Assembly: GCA_030386875.1 (NCBI GenBank)
Contig: CM059566.1
Span: 44,986,068-45,050,067, forward strand
DNA from: Morinoia aosen
Lineage: Eukaryota > Arthropoda > Malacostraca > Amphipoda > Talitridae
Length of the DNA stretch: 64,000 nucleotides
Reading direction: 5' to 3'
Numbering within the stretch: position 1 is the first letter of the stretch; every line of letters starts with the position of its first letter. A model generated the notes under the pieces. It was not told the DNA's origin. It made no database searches and saw only the letters and a program-made list of their open reading frames with translations. Position numbers and translations under genes: made by a program. Positions 54,980 through 64,000 of the stretch are shown piece by piece.

Positions 54980-56665
54980 TGAGAATTAGGCACTTCAGAC
55001 AAGTGCAAATTAGTAAACGAGAACGAAACTAGCTCCGATGAGATAAGTCTATCGGCTAGTTTGAAGCTCCATAACCAAATAAAACTTGTTCCCACGCGAG
55101 AAAAGAAGAAGGCACCGTTTAGTGTAAAGTTAGGCGATGGGTTATCTTTACTCAGTTGTATTGGCCTTGACTCTTTTTTTTAACTGGCTTGAGAGGAAGG
55201 TTTACGAATATCATCTTTTATTGGCATGTGGGTAACTCAGATCTTGGCTGAATTCTTCAAACGCTTACGAACAACGTAAACTCTGCATAGGATAATCAAG
55301 GGTCGAGCCCCCAACAAATGAGAGTTTTAGCCTAGCGACGCAGTTTTCGGATTGTTGAACTTTTCGACTGCACTTGTGAAATACTTACAAATACTTACGC
55401 AATGAACACTAAATGTCAATTGAGGGCTTTATAGATAACTCATTGTAATTGCTGCACATAAGTGCTGACAACTTTTAGAGGGATCAAAACTACTGACGTT
55501 TTTAAATTTTTACGAGTTAATATGAAAAACCCTGCACATCAGACCATTTGAAAAATTTGTCACGAATTTATTTTTTTTTTAAGTAAACATAGTGAATTAA
55601 ATTTTGAGTTGGTGTCGCGTGGGACTTTTCATGTAACGTAACTGCGTCAAAACATGTAGGAAAGTTACAAGATGGCGAATTTGGGGAATGTGTATTTTTA
55701 GTAAAGGATACAGAGGTAACAGGCACTTAGTTGAACAAACCAGACCATGAAGTTGGGACTAATGGAATTTACACGTTTTACTCAATAACCTAATAACTAA
55801 AAAGGTTTCGTTGAAAAATTACCAAGACTTTAAAAGTTTTAAATTTATCGGAGAAAAGAACTGAACCCTGGGAGTGGCAGGGAAATCAAAAGTAGAAGTG
55901 AGAAAAGCATTTTAACCACGATCACATTTCACAGAATAATACTTTTACTATTTATGTCAACAAAAAATTATTTTCCTATTAGATTAGAATTTTAAAATAA
56001 TCACTTACGTTATGTTCGCATAAATCCAGTTTAAATAGCTTGAACCAATCTTTGGACCATTGTGGCTCGTGTCAACTGGAATACAAGTTTCACATGAGGT
56101 AGCTCCATGACTATAATCTAGTGTCAAATATGAAAATTTGTCACGAAAACAATGCTTCAGCCAATTGTTTATTATAATTTTATGATGGCCAACTTTAGTA
56201 TTTAGATTTGCAAACAATAGTTCGACTCGATTTTAAAATTTTATAAAAATTGAACATTTAAGGAAAAAGTTCTTAGAGTCAAACGAGTGCGCGTGAGAAT
56301 TATTAGCATTGGTTACCGACGTGTTTAACTCATTCAGCCTCCCGAGCGACAATTCCATGCTACAGGCGGGGCCACAACTTGAAAAAAAAGAAGGGTATGA
56401 AAAATTTGCTCAAGTTGAATAAAAAGGTTATTGAATGCGTCGCTCCGACCATATGACGTAAAATTAGAGGTAATAAATGGTAATTTACGCGTGCAGGCCT
56501 CTGGAATCTCGAAAAAATATTTTCATGTATGCTAATAATTTTCCTAAGCTTGTTATTTATCTCGAATTATCCCATCGCCAGTTAAATTACCTGAAAATAC
56601 ATTAGACACCCTAAACTGGAAGCAATAGCGATATTGGCACTGGAGTTACCGTCAGTAACCAAAGG
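54980..56665. other. Unassigned part of unit 2
   Basis: Counterpart of 42115..43805. No recognised gene. Confidence 0.4.
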
Positions 56666-56669
56666 GTTA

Positions 56670-57175
56670 AAGAGCCGTGGTCTTGCGACCCTCCAATGTA
56701 AGGGCACGAGCTGAGAGTTAGGTAGGTTTTTTTGTTGAAATAAAATGGTTTTGTTATGTTGAGGACCACCTTTTTTCGGTTCACTGCTGTCCTGTTTTTC
56801 AGCACCTACTACTTTCTTCTTCAACTTTGGTCTTCTTTCATAATCTTCTTTCCCAACTTACTGTTTCTATGCCCTTTCTGTGTAGATTCTGCGTTTTATT
56901 GACTCCATAGTAAATGGTGCCTTCCTGTTTCCTCTCTTTGGATCGCATTTGTTGCTGCGGGAAGGGAGGCTAAAACTGACTACTAATCTAATATTGCTAC
57001 CCTCTTTAATTATTCGATTTACAGTCCGACGGTCTCTCTCTGACAACTTCGACTTGCTGCCATACCTGTGCTTTGCTGAGGACGTTTTTCCTTCTCTTTC
57101 AAAGGCAGTCATTACTTTTGAGAAAGCACCTCTCGAAACGTCAAGCGTTCTGGCATTTTCTGTTACATGAGTCAA
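56670..57175 (-). pseudogene. Tc1-like transposase N-terminal fragment split by a SINE-like insertion, unit 2
   Basis: Counterpart of 43810..44315. It starts 'MTHVTENARTLDVSRGAFSK', a slightly better preserved N-terminus than in unit 1. Confidence 0.7.
56694..56991 (+). mobile_element. SINE-like retroposon nested in the Tc1-like relic, unit 2
   Basis: Shared with unit 1. The left duplication TCTTGCGACCCTC (56681..56693) is intact. The right has become TATTGCTACCCTC (56992..57004). Confidence 0.8.
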
Positions 57176-57597
57176 AAAGTTATAACCAAATTTTACATTT
57201 AAAGACTTTGAAAAGAAGTTATTTTAAATAAAATTTCAAACAGCTACAATATTTAACAATAAAACATCAAAATATGACACGTTTTGCTTGTTTATAACAT
57301 ATTCATAAATTGTGATTCCAAAATGTTAAAAGTTTCCATTATTTTGTTCAACTCCCGTAAAATATATCTCAAGAGCGAGTCGAAAAAGACTGCGGAAACT
57401 ACAAAAACGCATTTGGGAATGATAATTGAAGACAACCCGTCTTGAAAGTAAGGTTGGGTCATATTACTACGAGTGCGTATCAATTATATACTAAAAAATT
57501 AATTTTTTTAAAGCTAGACATCATAATTGACATCGATCAATTGCACGTGACCAAGTTCAAAAAACGTGATTTCGCTGGGAATATTCTCACTTTAATT

Positions 57598-57967
57598 CTC
57601 TCAGGGGGATACAACTACTGTATTTATGTGAATTAGCACTCCCAGGGGGAAAATGTGTGAGGGCACGAGCTAAGAGTTACGTAGGCCTTCTTTTTGTTAA
57701 AATAAAATGATTTTGTTATGTTAAAGGACCACCTTATTTCGGTTAAAAACTGCCCTATTTTTCAACACCTACTATTTTCTACTTCAACTTTGATCTTGTT
57801 TCATGAACTTCTTCCTGAACTTCCTGTTTCTATGTCCCTTCTGCAAAGATTCCGCGTTCCCTTTAAACTCCATACTAAATGGTGCCTTCCTTCTTCCTCT
57901 CTTTGGATCGCATTTGTTGCGGATAGGGAGGCTTAAACTAACCTATAATCATATATAACCTAAGCTA
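57598..57967 (+). mobile_element. SINE-like retroposon at the unit 2/unit 3 junction
   Basis: Counterpart of 44744..45113 with tail ATATAACCTAAGCTAATC. It abuts unit 3 exactly as its partner abuts unit 2. Confidence 0.75.
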
Positions 57968-58321
57968 ATCATCGAAAATTTTATTGGTCAAGACATCCAT
58001 TCCTTTTCGGAACTATGTATCTCCATTCCGACGTCAAGTGCCAGATTTTGCACGAAATAAGTACTTTTAATAGTGTTGCCCTTGATGCTCGTAATGAAGT
58101 GAAGAACAAACTTTGATCACTTGTTTTTCTGCTAACCTGCGAGTGACATCAGAAAAAAGTTTCTATTGCATTCAATTAAATTTCAATTATACAGAACAAT
58201 GTATGAGTATTTACCAATTAGTTATTGATATTCATACTTATTAATTATTCTTCATTTGGCTAGTCGAGTTTCCCAGAATTGTCATCTCCTCGCTAATGGT
58301 ATTTTATCTTTCCAAAAAGAA

Positions 58322-58600
58322 ATATGAGGGGTCCCGAGCTGATGGTTGGGTAGGGCTTCACTTTATGGAATGAAATGGTATTTTATTTCGTCACGAAAAT
58401 TTTTTCGGTTCTCAAATGTTCACCTTTCGACACCAATGACTTTCTTTTTCGTCAAGTTTCATTTTTTCAAGTTGCATTTTGCTGTTCCTATGCGCAAAGG
58501 TTGAGGACACGCCTCGTAATTGATTACCCATTCCATAATTCCATACTAAACTGTGCCTTCTTCATTTCGCTCAAGGGAACAAGTTTTATGTGGTTACGGA
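58322..58600 (+). repeat. Diverged SINE-like relic, unit 3
   Basis: Counterpart of 45470..45745. Confidence 0.5.
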
Positions 58601-58778
58601 CCTTCAAACTAGCTGAAAGGCCAATGTAATCGGAGCTAATTTCATGCCCGTTCATTAATTTGCCCTGCTCTGCAGTGCGTAATTCTCACATTCAAATTCG
58701 AATTTAGTCGCGTTTACTGATTTAGTTTGGGATTATTTCTTGTACAAGAGGTCACAAACACATGGAAGAGAAATGAGC

Positions 58779-58784
58779 TTTATT
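58779..58784 (-). terminator. poly(A) signal of trypsin E
   Basis: AATAAA on the minus strand, 125 nt past the stop. Confidence 0.75.
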
Positions 58785-58908
58785 ATTGCAGTACAAAGAT
58801 ATTGCATACTGAAATTTCAAGTACTACTATGGAGAATCTCTTGAGTGACGATGACGAATAAAAGTAAAAGGAAATCGGAAATTTTAATCTTGAAGCACAA
58901 AATGGGCT

Positions 58909-60792
58909 TTAAGCATTGGCTTGAATCCAGTCGACGAAGTAAGAGACTTCAGTGTAGACTCCAGGGTATCCAGCCTCGGCACAACCACGGCCCCAGGACA
59001 CGACACCGATGAGGTAGCCTTCGCTGGCCAAGGGTCCGCCGGAGTCTCCCTGGCAGGAGTCCTTGCCTTCTTCTCCGGCGCAGATCATGGAGTCGGCCAC
59101 TGCAAGCGCTCCATACCTTTCCCGGCAGGATTCATCAGACACGATAGGGACAGTTACTTTCTGAAGAGTGTCCGGAGTGTCTCCGCCGCTAGTGAGGGTA
59201 CCCCATCCGGTCACCAGAGCATCTCCGGTAAATTCCTGCCCTGCAGCTGGGATAGGGATCGCTGAGACGAAGTCGTCGAAAACAAGAGAAGAATCGAAGA
59301 ACAGCAAAGAAATGTCGTTGTAGGTTGTGACCGAGCTGTAGTCTTCGTGCAGGACAATCCTAACCACATCCCGAGCTTGTTCAGTTCCATCGTCGTTCGA
59401 CTGACTGAACTCACCGGCGACGATCTGAAACATTTGAAAAGCGAAAGTTTTAGTCAGGGTAACGGCGCTTCCGTTGGGCGAAACGTGAAATTCCACATGC
59501 AGATCCTCGACTGTTCATAATAGAATATAACTTCTAGATTAAATGTTCATCCAAAACTTACAGAAAATACGAACATGTTCAAAATTGAATACGATTGGAT
59601 CTAGTACGACTCACTCATACACTTTTAAAAAACGGTAACAAATTATCTATGAAGTAAAACTGGCTGACATGTATCATTTGAATGATTCCAGAATACAATT
59701 AATTGCTACAGATGAGAATATCTTACTCGGAGATTCACTGGAGCATCGTAATCTTCACCGTAGACGCAGTGACCTGCGCAGATGGCGACATCCTCGCTGT
59801 AGATCGAGGCCCCGCAGAAGTGGAAGTTGATGCCGAAGGTAGTGTCCTGGAAGCTGAGCTGGTAGGGGATCTCTCCAGGGGTAACTTCAGTGCCTCCCAC
59901 GATCCTGTTGTGGCCCCTCCTGTACCGGGGGATGGTTTGAGGAGCCGCTGTAATAACAGAGAAAAATTCAGGCGCGTTTTATTTTTCATCTTTGAAAGTA
60001 GTGCAGTGGGTTCATTAAAATTTTCACTAACGCTAGTGGCCAAGTCAATTGTTAAAATTTGAGTTGTTTATGACAGACCAGATTGAAATCATGCAATATC
60101 CAGTATAGAAGAGAGTGTTGTTCAATTTCATGCCTGAACGTTGAGAGAAATGATGTTTGCCGTTTCCGATGAGTAACTGCGCTCTAAGATTCAGCCAAAG
60201 TTCATTAGTTATCCTAGTTTGCAGTCATTTTATCCTCTGTGTGAATATTTGAAATAACGAAGCAAGTCTTAAATTTTCTGCTGTTTTCTCGCCCTAATAG
60301 CAAAGTGCATTTAGTCAGAACAAAAATTCACTTTGCTTATATCGTGAATTAATCGCGTTAAAAATTCCAATGGAATTAACTCGAACATGAGGATGTTATA
60401 ATTCCATGTTTTTAAACAGGTTTAATGTCTTCATCTACCCAAAAGTTGTCAGAAAATACGCAGACTGACACTGCATGTATTTCGCTCCAGGAAAATTCGG
60501 AGCTTTCCATGGCTAGGAATCGACAAGCATTGTCGCTTCCGTTAAATTAGCCTCGAGGAACATGATTGAAACTTAATAACTTAATAATATATTTTTGAGC
60601 ACTGTTGTATTTCGTCAGAATTTAAACTTTCAAACAATTGAAACCTCATAATGCTTTCAGAGACAATGCTAAAAATTAGATTTTCATGCACGAGATACCC
60701 TTCACCTTTCAACGCCTACGGTCATTATGCACTGCATTAGTTCACTCACCGAGGGCAGTGGCGACCAGGAGGCACAGAATGAAGACCTTCAT
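58909..60792 (-). CDS. Trypsin E, secreted digestive-type serine protease (3 exons)
   Basis: Exons: 60750..60792, 59727..59947 and 58909..59424, giving 259 aa; introns 802 and 302 bp. All functional residues match C and D (His74, Asp125, Ser216, Asp210; cleavage after R29). The only protein difference I see from D is Arg for Ser in 'RERYGALAV'. It sits on a surface loop after the Cys that pairs across residues 188 and 203, so it should not disturb catalysis. At the DNA level exon 3 alternates between C-like and D-like stretches, and exon 2 is C-like for the D-specific changes at its donor end. Confidence 0.95.
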
Positions 60793-60842
60793 GTCGAACT
60801 GGGGTATGTTGAATGGAAGTGCCTACCGACAATCGTGCCTCG

Positions 60843-60850
60843 TTTTTATA
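60843..60850 (-). promoter_or_regulatory. TATA box of trypsin E
   Basis: TATAAAAA, 51 bp from the ATG. The promoter-proximal sequence is identical to D. Confidence 0.75.
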
Positions 60851-61309
60851 GGCCAAAACGGTGGGAAACATTGCACATTTTGTTGTAGATGTCTGTGAGA
60901 AACAAACAACAGAGATTAAATCGAGCCGTCTGACGTTTGGGGCTGCTGCCGGCGACTGGGAATTACAACAACGTTGCAGATTTTACGATAAAGCATGAAG
61001 TTGTGCACCCATCATGATTAACCAACTGATTGTTTCGTAACGTTAAATTCGCCGCAATTTGAAAACTTTTATATCTCTATGGTATGTATTCTAAATTTTA
61101 CCATCACGATCGGAGTTTCAACTTGATTTTTTTCTGAGTTGCTTACATCAGTGTATGTTTATGATGAATCCTAAATTAAAACACTAAATCTGTTCTGATA
61201 ATCTCCTGCAACGAACACAAGCAGCGCTCTTTCTAAAATTCGGGAAGGATTTTAATATCAGGACTACAGTGATAGTTTTTTAAGATTAAGTGACTCCTCA
61301 GTGATCGAG

Positions 61310-61640
61310 CAATAGGTTAAGGTTAGTCCATTCGCCCATCCTATATGCTATGGTTACTGGTACCCTGGACGGGAGAAACTTACTATTAGGTTACCTCGCT
61401 GTACATAGGTCTTCGGGGACTACAAGTTTTTGTACTCATTTTAATTTTTCAGTCTTCATTCACTTTCCCATCTTTGTTTTGCATTTACATGGCTCTTGAA
61501 CTTTTTCTTTACATGCGAAGGGTATCCTGTGTAGGAACTTATGTTGAACATCGATTCTCCGATTTTTCAGTCCATGTTAAATGGTTCCCTTGCTTCGCTC
61601 TCTTTAGGGTCGCCTTTGTAGTGACTAGGGAGTATTAAAG
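61310..61640 (+). repeat. Diverged SINE-like relic, unit 3
   Basis: Counterpart of 48470..48790, nearly identical. Confidence 0.5.
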
Positions 61641-62459
61641 CTACTGGCATCATGAAAATATAAAGAAAAATAATCTGCTTACGATGCTCGAGTGTATTTC
61701 AAGAGTGCAACATCTCCGCCTTGTCAGCGCCGCTAATTACGCTGACAAAGCAAAGCCTTTAACATCCGGAAGAAGTGAAATGATATTAAAAAAGAAAATC
61801 AGTCCAGGCGGCTGGTTTCATGGTACGCCGACCTCTTGTACGTACGAGAGCAGTGAGGAATGATAGACGAGGCCTAGCTAACAATTGTTCTAGCCCAAGA
61901 TTCTGTAGAGTTAGGTAGTTTGAGCGATATTTTGCGTTAGTGATCTCAAAGGCACGCTGCCGAGAGTAGACACTACCAGCATAATCCCATGCTTGTAGCT
62001 TGAATAAAACGAATCAAGTGTGATCTAATTATAATCATAATAATACACAGAAGAAACTCCAAATTTTGGATACTGGATACTACAACTGGGTCTTTCGCAT
62101 GAAAATTTGTTCAAAAGCCTCGGGCTTGTTCTAAGAGCTATTGATTTCATTCAGATGAAACGTAGCTTTAAATTCTGTTTTTCATGGGCGATTTTCTACA
62201 TTATTATTTTTTCAGAGGAGCGCTGCTTTACGATGTTGAACCAATGATATCAATATTAATATTCAACTATCCGACTATTAGAATTTTTAGTACTGCGATT
62301 CTAAATTATTTCTCCGAACACTGATTTCATTTCAAGCCGCTGGTACTGGTAATTTACCAGTGAATGATACACATAACGTTAGGTATTTCTCTTCTTCATT
62401 AAGTTAGTTTACTTTTGATCTTTAATTTACAAGCAATGTTTAATTCTAAAATGATATAA

Positions 62460-62543
62460 GTCCCGTAGCCTACAAGATAAGACCGCACCTTCCGCAACAA
62501 ATGTCGGTTTTACTCGTGGCCATACCAACCAGGGAATTTTCAA
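62460..62543 (+). other. tRNA-like pseudogene, unit 3
   Basis: Counterpart of 49607..49690, identical by eye. Confidence 0.3.
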
Positions 62544-62681
62544 TGTTGGAAAAAGGAATAACTTAGCATAATTCCTTACTCAGCTCTCGGACATACTGGC
62601 TCATATGGGGAGCACCGTCATACCCTAAGTGACGCAGAATAAAAAAAATCAAAGGGACATTTTTCAAATTAAGATATTTTC

Positions 62682-63400
62682 ATGTCTCGTCTTATAGCAG
62701 CCGTACTGAATTGCTCCAACGACTATCGTGGTCTGCCAAGTTTCTTGCGTCCTTGCCTACCGAAGGATATTTCGGCGCATGGGGCTCTTTTTCGAAGAGC
62801 AAAACATTTTTGTGAAATTTCTGATAGTTTCTTCAACGCAGGGGTTGTTGAATTGCTCTCCGGTCATGATCCTGACAATTTAGGGTTCCAACAAAACGGT
62901 ACAGCATTGCATGCCTCTTGACGTTCACTCACAATCGTGCATGACTTGTTTCCACGGCAGTTATTGATAGTCATTGTTCCTCTGCAGTGCAGATTTGCGC
63001 CATTTGTGTTAGGTAGCACTGCTGATGATCTTGCTACAATTTTAAACCTTCCTTCTTTCCGACGACAGTATAGGTTAAAATTTATTTCATCAATCCACAT
63101 CAATGTTCTTTCATTTGCCAGAGCTTGAAACAGATTTTCCAAACATTGTGCTCTTCTGGATTTGTTACCCGGAGCTTTGACATTGTAAATCATTTGACGC
63201 TCATTTTTCAAGGAAATCAGTTGACCGTCCAACCAGTTCTTCATCGTGGCGACGCATTTAAATACATTGAAGCTATCGTTGCAATTATGATGAGTTCCGG
63301 TATAGCTGTCGGACATTCCTCAATTAGATCGACGATGCAGTTTATCATTTCTTCTATTCTGTTGGTTTTTGATCCTAATTTTTGCTTGTACTCATGTTGT
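62682..63400 (-). pseudogene. Tc1/mariner (IS630)-superfamily transposase relic, unit 3
   Basis: Counterpart of 49829..50545. One base change (GTCAG to GGCAG near 62956) removes a stop, so the minus frame runs 150 codons (62864..63316) from 'KNWLDGQLISLK' past 'IDEINFNLYCRRKEGR'. The longer frame is a chance event in a dead gene. Confidence 0.65.
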
Positions 63401-63636
63401 TCATTTCATATCCAATCATAAGCTATGGGACATTTTTCTTCTATTTTTTTTGAAGCTCTCTCCAAATCTTTTCTTCATTGAATGCTTCGCAAATTTTTCT
63501 TCCGCTGCTTACAAATATCTTGTTATGTTTCATTGCGAGAGGTCTTTCTGCATGTGATAAAATCTTCAAAGGAAAGTAGAAATATAAATCTTTGTTGGAA
63601 TGGTGAAATATATTTGCAGTTGTTATTGTGATACAG

Positions 63637-63736
63637 GTGAAATTGATTTTCAGTTTGTGAAATTGATTTTTCGTTTGTTGAATTGATTTTTTGTTTGTGA
63701 AATTGATTTTTCGTTTGTGAAATTGATTTTTCGTTT
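63637..63736. repeat. 20-bp tandem array, unit 3
   Basis: Five units, identical to unit 2 by eye. Confidence 0.9.
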
Positions 63737-64000
63737 GTGTGAAAATGAATTTCGTCATTGTGAAATTGTTTTTACTCTCGTGCGAAATTTAATTTCATTG
63801 GTGTTTTTAGACCTGAAAATGGGATAATGTACACTGCCTGTCAAAAATAACGCAATTCGATAATGTTCGACAAAGCACGTAAATCGTGTGATCAGGTATC
63901 ACAGATATGGTCACTATGCACTAAGCATTTAATTCTAGCAAAATTATCCTTCAAAATTAACCTATAGAAAAGGTATTACTGATTATGATGGTATAACTGA

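Larger units (their letters stand above)
45116..57968. repeat. Tandem unit 2 (about 12.85 kb) containing trypsin D
   Basis: Starts right after the SINE-like tail and ends after its counterpart at 57967. It is about 0.65 kb longer than unit 1: it gains the 0.96-kb Penelope-like insertion at 52369 and lacks the 36038 SINE-like insertion. Confidence 0.85.
57969..64000. repeat. Tandem unit 3 (cut by the window edge), contains trypsin E
   Basis: Collinear with unit 2 at an offset of 12852-12853 bp up to the window end (unit 2 equivalent about 51147). The array may continue beyond. Confidence 0.85.

Overview
The window is eukaryotic and most likely arthropod, probably crustacean. Five genes on the minus strand encode secreted trypsins. 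Each has the same three exons, with CDS parts of 43, 221 and 516 nt, a split codon at the first junction and an in-phase second junction. The 'FHFCGASIY' and 'CAGHCV' segments around the catalytic His, the short acidic mature chain and the '[12 protein letters not shown]' end resemble digestive trypsins of crustaceans. The rest is AT-rich, intron- and transposon-laden DNA. No species can be named from the sequence alone.

Layout. Trypsin A (50..8672) has an unusually long first intron (6.46 kb) holding a MITE-like element and old tandem duplications. From 9.5 to 21.6 kb there are no host genes I can support. That stretch holds a decayed Tc1-like transposon (9561..11030), a 23-bp minisatellite (13.7-14.1 kb), two inverted-repeat elements (15.5 and 16.5 kb) and a Ty3/gypsy-type LTR retrotransposon (17642..21606). 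The gypsy element has two 495-bp LTRs, a 5-bp target duplication, a primer-binding site and gag, but RT core and integrase are missing. Trypsin B (22064..24467) follows. Next come a SINE-like retroposon (25469..25830), a hAT element with perfect 8-bp target duplications (26011..27778), a second SINE-like copy (28084..28436) and a mariner deletion derivative (29180..29895).

From about 32.93 kb to the right edge the window is a head-to-tail tandem array of a 12.2-12.9 kb unit: unit 1 about 32930..45115, unit 2 about 45116..57968, unit 3 about 57969 to beyond 64000. Each unit carries one trypsin gene (C, D, E) followed by the same set of transposon relics. Lineage-specific insertions date the copies: a SINE-like element with a 14-bp target duplication sits only in unit 1 (36038..36345), and an inverted Penelope-like element with a 13-bp target duplication sits only in unit 2 (52369..53330). 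Sequence identity between units changes abruptly along their length, which points to unequal exchange and gene conversion.

Functionally, the five proteases are 259-residue preproenzymes. Each has a signal peptide, an 'R-IVGG' activation site, an intact His74/Asp125/Ser216 triad and Asp210 in the specificity pocket, so all look able to make active trypsin. Each gene has its own TATA box 45-51 bp upstream of the ATG. Genes A and B form one subgroup and C, D, E another. Everything else is repeat biology, not host pathway genes. Comparisons of identity were made by eye, not by alignment software.
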